This document shows positions 39,701 to 50,935 of a stretch of 64,000 nt of DNA, in pieces (within the stretch, counting starts at the first letter, position 1; every line of letters begins with the position of its first letter). Location of the stretch: assembly GCF_963082655.1 (NCBI RefSeq), contig NC_081553.1, forward strand, positions 185,006,195-185,070,194. The letters are read 5' to 3'. Made by a program: the position numbers and the translations under genes. Source of the DNA: Stomoxys calcitrans (lineage: Eukaryota > Arthropoda > Insecta > Diptera > Muscidae). The notes under the pieces are model-generated. The model did no database searches. It saw only the letters and a list, made by a program, of their open reading frames with translations, and was not told the DNA's origin.

Positions 39701-42700
39701 GGGAATCGGCCAAAAATTTAATTTTTCCTAGGAAAACTTAAAATGGCCATATCTCCTTAACTAAGCCTCGTAGAGCAAAAGTAAGGTTAATCCGTGATCA
39801 CTTGCAAAAATTCGAAAAATTGATGGGAATCGGCCAAAAGTGAATTTTTCCCTGGGAAAACTTAAAATGGCCATATCTCCTTAACTAAGCCTCGTAGAGC
39901 AAAAGTAAGGTTAATTCGTGATCACTTGCAAAAATTCGAAAAATTGATGGAAATCGGCTAAAAAGTGAATTTTTCCCTTGGAAAACTTAAAATGGCCATA
40001 TCTCCTTAACTAAGCCTCGTAGAGCAAAAGTAAGGTTAATTCGTGATCACTTCCAAAATTTGGACAAATTGATGGGAATCGGCAAAAAATTAATTTTTCC
40101 CTAGGAAAACTTAAAATGGCCATATCTCCTTAACTAAGCCTCGTAGAGCAAAAGTAAGGTTAATTCGTGATCACTTGCAAAAATTCGAAAAATTGATGGA
40201 AATCGGCCAAAAAGTGTATTTTCCCTAGGAAAACTTAAAATGGCCATATCTCCTTAACTAAGCCTCGTAGAGCAAAAGTAAGATTAATTCGTGATCACTT
40301 CCAAAAGTTGGAAAAATTGATGGGAATCGGCCAAAAAATTAATTTTTCCCTAGGAAAACTTAAAATGGCCATATCTCCTTAACTAAGCCTCGTAGAGCAA
40401 AAGTAAGGTTAATTCGTGATCACTTCCAAAATTTGGAAAAATTTATAGGAATAGACCAAAAAGTGAATTTTTCCCTAGGAAAACTTAAAATGGCCATATC
40501 TGCTTAACTAAGCCTCGTAGAGCAAAAGTAAGGTTAATCCGTGATCACTTGCAAAAATTCGAAAATTGATGGGAATCGGCCAAAAAGTGAATTTTTCCCT
40601 GGGAAAACTTAAAATGGCCATATCTCCTTAACTAAGCCTCGTAGAGCAAAAGTAAGGTTAATTCGTGATCACTTGCAAAAATTCGAAAAATTGATGGAAA
40701 TCGGCTAAAAAGTGAATTTTTCCCTTGGAAAACTTAAAATGGCCATATCTCCTTAACTAAGCCTCGTAGAGCAAAAGTAAGGTTAATTCGTGATCACTTC
40801 CAAAATTTGGAAAAATTGATGGGAATCGGCCAAAAAATTAATTTTTTCCTAGGAAAACTTAAAATGGCCATATCTCCTTAACTAAGCCTCGTAGAGCAAA
40901 AGTAAGGTTAATTCGTGATCACTTGCAAAAATTCGAAAAATTGATGGAAATCGGCCAAAAAGTGCATTTTTCCCTAAGAAAACTTAAAATGGCCATATCT
41001 CCTTAACTAAGCCTCGTAGAGCAAAAGTAAGATTAATTCGTGATCACTTCCAAAAGTTGGAAAAATTGATGGGAATCGGCCAAAAAATTAATTTTTCCCT
41101 AGGAAAACTTAAAATGGCCATATCTCCTTAACTAAGCCTCGTAGAGCAAAAGTAAGGTTAATTCGTGATCACTTCCAAAATTTGGAAAAATTTATAGGAA
41201 TAGACCAAAAAGTGAATTTTTCCCTAGGAAAACTTAAAATGGCCATATCTCCTTAACTAAGCCTCGTAGAGCAAAAGTAAGGTTAATTCGTGATCACTTG
41301 CAAAAATTCGAAAAATTGATGGGAATCGGCCAAAAATTTAATTTTTCCTAGGAAAACTTAAAATGGCCATATCTCCTTAACTAAGCCTCGTAGAGCAAAA
41401 GTAAGGTTAATTCGTGATCACTTCTAAAAATTGGAAAAATTAATGGGAATCGGCCAAAAAGTGAATTTTTCTTTAGGCAAACTTAAAATGGCCATATCTC
41501 CTTAACTAAGCCTCGTAGAGCAAAAGTAAGGTTAATTCGTGATCACTTGCAAAAATTCGAAAAATTGATGAGAATCCGCCAAAAAGTGAATTTTTCCCTA
41601 GGAAAATTTAAAATGGCCATATCTCCTTAACTAAGCCTCGTAGAGCAAAAGTAAGGTTAATCCGTGATCACTTGCAAAAATTCGAAAAATTGATGGGAAT
41701 CGGCCAAAAAGTGAATTTTTCCCTGGGAAAACTTAAAATGGCCATATCTCCTTAACTAAGCCTCGTAGAGCAAAAGTAAGGTTAATTCGTGATCACTTGC
41801 AAAAATTCGAAAAATTGATGGAAATCGGCTAAAAAGTGAATTTTTCCCTTGGAAAACTTAAAATGGCCATATCTCCTTAACTAAGCCTCGTAGAGCAAAA
41901 GTAAGGTTAATTCGTGATCACTTCCAAAATTTGGAAAAATTGATGGGAATCGGCCAAAAAATTAATTTTTCCCTAGGAAAACTTAAAATGGCCATATCTC
42001 CTTAACTAAGCCTCGTAGAGCAAAAGTAAGGTTAATTCGTGATCACTTGCAAAAATTCGAAAAATTGATGAGAATCGGCCAAAAAGTGAATTTTTTCCCT
42101 AAGAAAACTTAAAATGGCCATATCTCCTTAACTAAGCCTCGTAGAGCAAAAGTAAGGTTAATCCGTGATCACTTGCAAAAATTCGAAAAATTGATGGGAA
42201 TTGGCCAAAAAATGAATTTTTCCCTAGGAAAACTTAAAATGGCCATATCTCCTTAACTAAGCCTCGTAGAGCAAAAGTAAGGTTAATTCGTGATCACTTT
42301 CAAAAATTGGAAAAATTAATGGGAATCGGCCAAAAAGTGAATTTTTCTCTAGGCAAACTTAAAATGGCCATATCTCCTTAACTAAGCCTCGTAGAGCAAA
42401 AGTAAGGTTAATTCGTGATCACTTGCAAAAATTCGAAAAATTGATGAGAATCGGCCAAAAAGTGAATTTTTCCCTAGGAAAATTTAAAATGGTCATATCT
42501 CCTTAACTAAGCCTCGTAGAGCAAAAGTAAGGTTAATTCGTGATCACTTGCAAAAATTCGAAAAATTGATGGGAATCGGCCAAAAATTTAATTTTTCCCT
42601 AGGAAAACTTAAAATGGCCATATCTCCTTAACTAAGCCTCGTAGAGCAAAAGTAAGGTTAATTCGTGATCACTTGCAAAAATTCGAAAAATTGATGGAAA

Positions 42701-45700
42701 TCGGCCAAAAAGTGAATTTTTCCCTGAAAAAATTAAAATGGCCATATCTCCTTAGCTAAGCCTCGTAGAGCAAAAGTAAGGTTAATTCGTGATCACTTCC
42801 AAAATTTGGAAAAATTGATGGGAATCGGCCAAAAAGTGAATTTTTCTCTAGGAAAACTTAAAATGGCCATATCTCCTTAACTAAGCCTCGTAGAGCAAAA
42901 GTAAGGTTAATTCGTGATAACTTGCAAAAATTCGAAAAATTGATGGAAATCGGCCAAAAATTGAATTTTTCCCTAGAAAAACTTAAAATGGCCATATCTC
43001 CTTAACTAAGCCTCGTAGAGCAAAAGTAAGGTTAATTCGTGATCACTTCCAAAAATTGGAAAAATTAATGGAATCGGCCAAAAAGTGAATTTTTCTCTAG
43101 GCAAACTTAAAATGGCCATATCTCCTTAACTAAGCCTCGTAGAGCAAAAGTAAGGTTAATTCGTGATCACTTGCAAAAATTCGAAAAATTTATGAGAATC
43201 CGGCAAAAAGTGAATTTTTCCCTACGAAAATTTAAAATGGCCATATCTCCTTAACTAAGCCTCGTAGAGCAAAAGTAAGGTTAATTCGTGATCACTTGCA
43301 AAAATTCGAAAAATTAATGAGAATCGGCCAAAAAGTGAATTTTTTCCCTAGGAAAACTTAAAATGGCCATATCTCCTTAACTAAGCCTCGTAGAGCAAAA
43401 GTAAGGTTAATTCGTGATCACTTGCAAAAATTCGAAAAATTGATGGAAATCGGCCAAAAAGTGAATTTTTCCCTTGGAAAACTTAAAATGGCCATATCTC
43501 ATTAACTAAGCCTCGTAGAGCAAAAGTAAGGTTAATTCGTGATCACTTCCAAAAATTTGAAAAATTGATGGAAATCGGTCAAAAAGTGAATTTTTCTCAA
43601 GGAAAACTTAAAATGGCCATATCTCCATAACTAAGCCTCGTAGAGCAAAAGTATGGTTAATTCGTGATCACTTCCAAAAATTCGAAAAATTGATGGGAAT
43701 AGGCCAAAAAATGAATTTTTCCCTAGGAAAACTTTAAATGGCCATATCTCCTTAACTAAGCCTCGTAGAGCAAAAGTAAGGTTAATTCGTAATCACTTCC
43801 AAAATTTGGAAAAATTGATGGGAATCGGCCAAAAAGTGAATTTTTCCCTAGGAAAACTTAAAATGGCCATATCTCCTTAACTAAGCCTCGTAGAGCAAAA
43901 GTAAGGTTAATTCGTGATCACATCTAAAAATTTGAAAAATTGATGGGAATCGGCCAAAAGATGAATTTTTTCCTAGAAAAACTTAAAATGACCATATCTC
44001 CTTAACTAAGCCTCGTAGAGCAAAAGTAAGGTTAATTCGAAAAATTTATGGAAATCGGCCAAAAAGTGAATTTTTCTCAAGGAAAACTTAAAATGGCCAT
44101 ATCTCCTTAACTAAGCCTCGTGGAGCAAAAGTATGGTTAATTGCGAAAATTCGAAAAATTGATGGAAATCGGCCAAAAATTGAATTTTTCCCTAGGAAAA
44201 CTTAAAATGGCCATATCTCCTTAACTAAGCCTCGTAGAGCAAAAGTAAGGTTAATTCGTGATCACTTCCAAAAATTCGAAAAATTGATGGAAATCGGCCA
44301 AGAAGTGAATTTTTCTCAAGGAAAACTTAAAATGACCATATCTCCTTAACTAAGCCTCGTAGAGCAAAAGTAAGGTTAATTCGTGATCACTTCAAAAATT
44401 TGGAAAAAGTGATGGAGATAAGCCAAAAAGTGAACTTTTTCCCTAGGAAAACTTAATATGGCCATATCTCTTTAACTAAGCCTCGTAGAGCAAAAGTAAG
44501 GTTAATTCGAGATCACTTGCAAAAATTCGAAAAATTGATGGAAATCGGCCAAAAAGTGAATTTTTCCCTAGGAAAACTTAAAATGGCCATATCTCCTTAA
44601 CTAAGCCTCGTAGAGCAAAAGTAAGGTTAATTCGTGATCACTTCCAAAAATTCGAAAAATTTATGAAAATCGGCCAAAAAGTGAATTTTTCTCAAGGAAA
44701 ACTTAAAATGGCCATATCTCCTTAACTAAGCCTCGTAGAGCAAAAGTAAGGTTAATTCGTGATCACTTCAAAAATTTGGAAAAAGTGATGGAGATAAGCC
44801 AAAAAGTGAATTTTTTCCCTAGGAAAACTTAATATGGCCATATCTCTTTAACTAAGCCTCGTAGAGCAAAAGTAAGGTCAATTCGAGATCACTTGCAAAA
44901 ATTCGAAAAATTGATGGAAATCGGCCAAAAAGTGAATTTTTCCCTAGGAAAACTTAAAATGGCCATATCTCCTTAACTAAGCCTCGTAGAGCAAAAGTAA
45001 GGTTAATTCGAGATCACTTGCAAAAATTAGAAAAATTTATGGAATTCGGCCAAAAAGTGAATTTTTCTCAAGGAAAACTTAAAATGGCCATATCTCCTTA
45101 ACTAAGCCTCGTAGAGCAAAAGTAAGGTTAATTCGAGATCACTTGCGAAAATTCGAAAAATTGATGGAAATCGGCCAAAAAGTGAATTTTTCCCTAGGAA
45201 AACTTAAAATGGCCATATCTCCTTAACTAAGCCTCGTAGAGCAAAAGTAAGGTTAATTCGTGATCACTTCCAAAAATTCGAAAAATTGATGGAAATCGGC
45301 CAAGAAGTGAATTTTTCTTAAGGAAAACTTAAAATGGCCATATCTCCTTAACTAAGCCTCGTAGAGCAAAAGTAAGGTTAATTAAGATCACTTGCAAAAA
45401 TTCGAAAAATTGATGGAAATCGGCCAAAAAGTGAATTTTTCCCTAGGAAAACTTAAAATGGCCATATCTCCTTAACTAAGCCTCGTAGAGCAAAAGTAAG
45501 GTTGATTCGGAATCACTTCCAAAATTTGGAAAAATTGATGGGAATAGGCCAAAAAGTGAATTTTTCCCTAGGAAAACTTAAAATGGCCATATCTCCTTAA
45601 CTAAGCCTCGTAGAGCAAAAGTAAGGTTAATTCGTGATCACTTCCAAAAATTCGAAAAATTGAAAGAAATCGGCCAAAAAGTGAATTTTTCTCAAGGAAA

Positions 45701-47374
45701 ACTTAAAATGGCCATATCTCCTTAATTCGTAATCACATCTAAAAATTTTAAAAATTGATGGGAATCGGCCAAAAAATAATTTTTTCCCTAGGAAAACTTA
45801 AAATGGCCATATCTCCTTAACTAAGCCTCGTAGAGCAAAAGTAAGGTTAATTCGAGATCACTTGCAAAAATTAGAAAAATTGATTGAATTCGGCCATAAA
45901 GTGAATTTTTCTCAAGGAAAACTTAAAATGGCCATATCTCCTTAACTAAGCCTCGTAGAGCAAAAGTAAGGTTAATTCAAGATCACTTGCAAAAATTCGA
46001 AAAATTGATGGAAATCGGAATTTTTCTCAAGGAAAACTTAAAATGGCCATATATCCTTAACTAAGCCTCGTAGAGCAAAAGTAAGGTTAATTCGTGATCA
46101 CTTGCAAAAATTCGAAAAATTGATGGAAATCTTGCAAAAAGTGAATTTTTCTCAAGGAAAACTTAAAATGGCCATATCTCCTTAACTAAGCCTCGTAGAG
46201 CAAAAGTAAGGTTAATTCGTGATCACTTCCAAAAATTCGAAAAAGTGATGGAAATTGGCCAAAAAGTGAATTTTTCTCAAGGAAAACTTAAAATGGCCAT
46301 ATATCCTTAACAAAGCCTCGTAGAGCAAAAGTAAGGTTAATTCGTGATCACTTCCAAAAATTCGTAAAATTGATAGAAATCGGCCAAAAAGTGAATTTTT
46401 CTCAAGGAAAACTTAAAATGGCCATATCTCCTTAACTAAGCCTCGTAGAGCAAAAGTAAGGTTGATTCGTGATCACATCTAAAAATTCGAAAAATTGATG
46501 GAAATCGGCCAAAAAGTGAATTTTTCCCTAGGAAAACTTAAAATGGCCATATCTCCTTAACTAAGCCTCGTAGAGCAAAAGTAAGGTTAATTCGTGATCA
46601 CTTCCAAAAATTCGAAAAATTGATGGAAATCGGCCAAAAAGTGAATTTTTCCCTAGGAAAACTTAAAATGGCCATATCTCCTTAACTAAGCCTCGTAGAG
46701 CAAAAGTAAGGTTAATTCGTGATCACTTCCAAAAATTCGAAAAATTGATGGAAATTGGCCAAAAAGTGAATTTTTCTCAAGGAAAACTTAAAATGGCCAT
46801 ATATCCTTAACAAAGCCTTGTAGAGCAAAAGTAAGGTTAATTCGTGATCACTTCCAAAAATTCGTAAAATTGATGGAAATCGGCCAAAAAGTGAATTTTT
46901 CTCAAGGAAAACTTAAAATGGCCATATCTCCTTAACTAAGCCTCGTAGAGCAAAAGTAAGGTTGATTCGTGATCACATCTAAAAATTCGAAAAATTGATG
47001 GAAATCGGCCAAAAAGTGAATTTTTCCCTAGGAAAACTTAAAATGGCCATATCTCCTTAATTCGCCTCAGATTCCTTCAAAAATTGGGGAAATTGATGGG
47101 AATCGGCCAAAAAATGAATTTTTCCCTAGGAAAACTTAAAATGGCCATATCTCCTTAACTAAGCCTCGTAGAGCAAAAGTAAGGTTAATTCGTGATCACT
47201 TCAAAAAATTGGTAAAATTGATGGGAATCGCCCAAAAAATGATTTTTTGCCTAGGAAAAAGTTCGAAAATTGATGGGAATCGGCCAAAAAGTGAATTTTT
47301 CCCTAGGAAAACTTAAAATGGCCATATCTCCTTAACTAAGCCTCGTAGAGCAAAAGTAAGGTTAATTCGTGATC
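36762..47374. repeat. 125-bp satellite array (about 83 visible monomers)
   Basis: Head-to-tail monomers with a 125-bp period (the GGCCATATCTCC box recurs at 37208, 37333, 37458, 37583 and 37708). Each monomer has a strongly conserved half (AAAATGGCCATATCTCC, TAACTAAGCCTCGTAGAGC, AAAAGTAAGGTTAATTCG and TGATCAC) and a more variable half (AAAAATTNGAAAAATTGATG, then ATCGGCCAAAAAGTGAATTT). Variants of the TTTTTCCCTAGGAAAA box (CCCTGGG, CCCTTGG, CTCAAGG) mark local sub-arrays. The array is broken by 200 Ns. No coding potential. Confidence 0.96.
38586..38785. other. Assembly gap of 200 N
   Basis: A round-numbered run of exactly 200 Ns between satellite monomers of the same family. It is probably a scaffold placeholder, so the true gap and array size are unknown. 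Monomer phase across it cannot be trusted. Confidence 0.98.
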
Positions 47375-48350
47375 CTTTACCTGGTACAAATTACATACAC
47401 CTTCTCCCACAAACGGCACACCATCCTTATATGTATGCGCTTTTCTACCTCAACCCCAATGTTTGCTCAGCAACAAACAACTACAAAGAGAATACACTGC
47501 GATGCATATCTTTGACATGGCGCTCTATACGCGATAAATAACCATGGACGGCACACAAAACATACCCATACAAGACGCTGAATAAGAGAGAACGTATACA
47601 AGGATGTGTGAGTGAGTGTTTGGGCATATGTTTGTGTTTGAAGTTCATGTAAAATTTACATATTGCCTTGAAAGAGCAGAGCTTCACTTTCATCATCATC
47701 AGCAGCAACGCCACCGACCAAAGTCATGGTTATAGCCTTAGAGAGAAAACACATACGCCAATGCTGCGAACAGAGGCAGTGTTTTGTAACTCAAAAGAAA
47801 AACAAGACAAGGCCCTCGAAAAGTGCCATACAAACGAAGACAATCAACGCCAGTTGAAGGTGGCATTGTTGCTGTGGCAGTGGGAAGGGAAGCAAGCATT
47901 GGGCCCCTTGTAAAAAATTGGTGAATGTTAACCATAAAATATGACTTTATTGAGCCAATTCTTGATATGCAAAAGATCTACTTGATATGTATGTATATAT
48001 GAGCTTGTTTTTGTGCGTTTTGATGCTATTGCCAATGATTTGTCTCCTTCATTCATAAAAGGATATTTTTAGGTTGAGTTATGCCTCCATAGCCTGTAGG
48101 GAAGTACATAAATGTAAGCTTTATGAATGGGCATTTCACTTTTCAACCTAAACAGGCTTTAAAGGAGCTAACACGAATTGTTACCAATTCAAACAACCAC
48201 TTCTATGGTTGATTTAAATGACCTAAATGTTTGGAAGTTATCTACATTACAGAAACCATTTCCTTTTGCTCGATACGACCTCGGTTTGTCTTGACTGTTC
48301 CTCTGAGTAGGTCAAAAATCGAGTTGCAAGCTAAAAGAATGTAGTCTACG
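47375..48350. other. Gene-less stretch right of the 125-bp satellite
   Basis: No domain-bearing ORF. Short ORFs at 47481-47714 (-) and 47668-47913 (+) overlap each other and have unremarkable translations. No recognised repeat before the 153-bp-type array starts near 48351. Confidence 0.45.
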
Positions 48351-49735
48351 TGTTTTTGGGTCCATTTCCGATATCCTTCGTCAATTTGACCCAGATCGGT
48401 ACAGATTTGGATTTGACCGATCCTCCAATTAAGGTCTTAGGCCCATAAAAGCCACATTTATTATCCGATTTTGCTGAAATTTAGAAGAGTGAGTTGTGTT
48501 AGGCCCTTCGACATCCTCCATCAATTTGGCTCAGATCAGTTCAGATTTGGATATAGCTGTCATATAGACCGATCCTCCGATTTAGGGTCTTAGGCCTATA
48601 AAAGGCGCATTTATTATCCGATTTTGCTGAAATTAGGGAGTTGCCATATAGACCGATCCCTCGATTTAAGATTTTGGGCCCATAAAAGGCGCATTTATTG
48701 TCCGGTGTGGCCGAAATTTGGGACAGTGAGTTAAGTTAAGCCCCTTGATATACTTCTGCATTATGGCACAGATCGGTCCAGATTTGGGTATAGCTGCCAT
48801 ATAGACCGATCTCTCGGTTTTAGGTTTTTGGCCCATAAAAGCCACATTTATTATCCGATTTTGCTGAAATTTGGGACAGTGAGTTGTCTTGGGCCCTTCG
48901 ACATCTTTCTTCAATTTGGCCCTGGTCGGATCAGATTTGGATATAGCTGCCATATAAACCGATCCCTCGATTTAAGGTTTTGGGCCCGTAAAAGGCACAA
49001 TTATTGTCCGGTGTCGCCGACATTTGGGACAGTGAGGTAAGTTAGGCCCTTCGATATCCTTCGTCAGTTTAATTCAGATCGGTCCAGATTTGGATATAGC
49101 TGCCATATAGACCGAACCTCCGATTTAGAGCCTTAGGTTCATAAAAGCCACATTTATTATCAGATTTTGCTGAAATTTGGGACCATGAGTTGTCTTAGAC
49201 CCTTCGACTTCCTCCATCAATTTGACTCAGATCAGTCCAGATTTGGATATAGCTGCCATATAGACCGATCTCTCGACTTAAGGTTTTGGGCCGATAAAAG
49301 GCGCATTTATTGTCCGGTGTCGCCGAAATTTTGGACAGTGAGTTATGTTAAGCCCTTTGACATACTTCTGCATTATGACACAGATCGGTCTAGATTTGGC
49401 TATGGCTGCCATATAGACCGATCTCTCGGTTTTAGGTTTTGGGCCCATAAAAGCCACATTTATTATCCGATTTTGCTAAAATTTGGGACAGTGAATTGTC
49501 TTAGGCCCTTCGACATCGGTCCAGATTTGGCTATAGCTGCCATATAGACCGATCTCTCGATTTAAGGTATTGGGCCCATAAATGGCGTATTTATTGTACG
49601 ATGTTGCCGAAAGTTGAGACAGAGTTAAGTTAAGCCCCTACACATATTTCTGCAATTTGGTTTAGATCGATCAAGATTTGCATATAGCTGCCATATAGAC
49701 CGATATCTCGATTTAAAGCCTTGTTGCTTTTTGGA
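48351..49735 (+). repeat. 153-bp tandem repeat, subfamily 2 (about nine units)
   Basis: Units carry GACCGATCCTCCGATTTAGG, GGCCCATAAAAGCCACATTT and GAAATTTGGGACAGTGAGTT. The anchor GAT recurs at 48655, 48808, 48961, 49114, 49267 and 49420, each 153 bp apart. Units at 48571-48654 and 49420-49551 are shortened (84 and 131 bp). No header or terminal part of the full element flanks it. Confidence 0.92.
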
Positions 49736-49763
49736 AACTTACTTTTTTATGCATTAGTGCATA

Positions 49764-50935
49764 TTAGGTTAGGTTAGAAAGAGGATGCGGATATTGATCC
49801 GCTCCATGCTACTATGGACATACACCTAAGCCTGCAATCGGCTTATTGTGCGCTTTAAATACTAAAAAGTAACTTCGAAAAATAAATCTAAGGTCAGAAA
49901 TTCGTATAAAATTTCGAATTGTTTTCCATACCACGCCCCCAAGTTCTTATTAGTGTAGGTCGGTTGGGATTGTAAATAGGCCATATAGGTCCATCTTTTG
50001 ATATAGCTGCCATATAAATAGATTTTGGGTCGTGACTTCTTGAGCCTCTAGATTGCGCAATTCTTGTCCGTATAAAATTTCGAAATGTTTTCCATACCAC
50101 GCCCCTAAGTTGGATCATGTCTGGTATTGTATCCCCACCTAAGTACCGATATCTGTTAGCCGCGAAAGCCGGGCAATTACATAGGAAATGTTCCAATGTC
50201 TCGTCATCTTCCAAACATGCTCTACTCATGCCGACACTGGCCATACCTATTCTGCTTAAGTGCGCTGGTAGTTCTATGGGTCTCTTTATGATAGCAAGAT
50301 CTAAACTGACCTCCTTCTTATTTAATTTCTCGTCTGCTGCTGAGATCTGGATCTCTCCATAGGATTTTCATCGCCCTACCAACCGTTTCGCTGTTTCACA
50401 GTTTATCATTCGCGTTCGTCGAACTCGCCCTTAACTCGGACTGCGTTGACCGCAAGGCTTCGGGTTAACCAAGCTTATTGACGGCAGTCCTCTGACCTTC
50501 ACTGCCGAATCATCTGCTCTTTCATTCCCACTGACTCCGCAATGGCCCGACACCCAAATAATGCGCATCGTGCCATTCTCAGCGAGGCTTTAATCTCCTT
50601 TTTACACTCTAAGACTGTTCGTAGCCTTACCGTCCTGGTTGTTATTGCCCTGATGTCCAGTTTACTGTCCGTAAAGACGTTCACAATCGATGTCCTTGCG
50701 TTAACACCACACCACCTCACGCATTCCTTGATCGCTTGGATCTCCACCTTCAGGACCATATTATGGTCAGGCAGTCTAAAACAGATCTCAGTCCCTATGT
50801 TTTCAATATAGACTCCCAGGGCCACTCTGTAACCTGACCTTCCAGATGGCAATACCAGAGTTCCGTCAATCCAAGACTGTGCCTCTGGCAGCTTTGTCTT
50901 GCACTTAACTTTAAGTGACGTCTCAGGTATCCGAT
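49764..50935 (-). pseudogene. LINE-A 3' half (linker to tail), minus strand
   Basis: From 50935 down: SDRIPETSLKVKCKTKLPEAQSW, RNase H (VALGVYIENIGTEICFRLPDH, EIQAIKECVRWCG, VFTDSKLDIRAI) and a VGMKEQ segment, then NPKPCGQRSPS-like decayed sequence and the cysteine region CLEDDETLEHFLCNCPAF (49894-50244 ORF). The GGDTIPDMIQLRGVVWKTF segment, the 3' UTR and an (AACCT)n tail (complement, 49764-49777) follow. A fragment of the 153-bp-repeat family is inserted at 49944-50068. Several frame breaks make it dead. The RNase H acidic residues (E of EIQAIKE, D of FTDSK) are kept. Confidence 0.83.
49944..50068 (+). mobile_element. 153-bp-repeat family fragment in LINE-A with ~40-bp flanking repeats
   Basis: About 125 bp with CTTATTAGTGTAGGTCGGTT and ATATAGCTGCCATATAAATA lie between two direct copies of LINE-A sequence, 49904-49943 and 50069-50112 (both with GTTTTCCATACCACGCCCC). 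The flank length is far longer than the duplications made by typical transposases, so a repair- or LINE-mediated event is possible. Confidence 0.75.

Noticed and set aside
48666..49547. Repeat-peptide ORFs in subfamily 2 (RSVYMAAIPKSGP, HIDRSLDLRFWA)
   Set aside because: Open frames in the 153-bp tandem repeat on both strands; non-coding satellite-like DNA.
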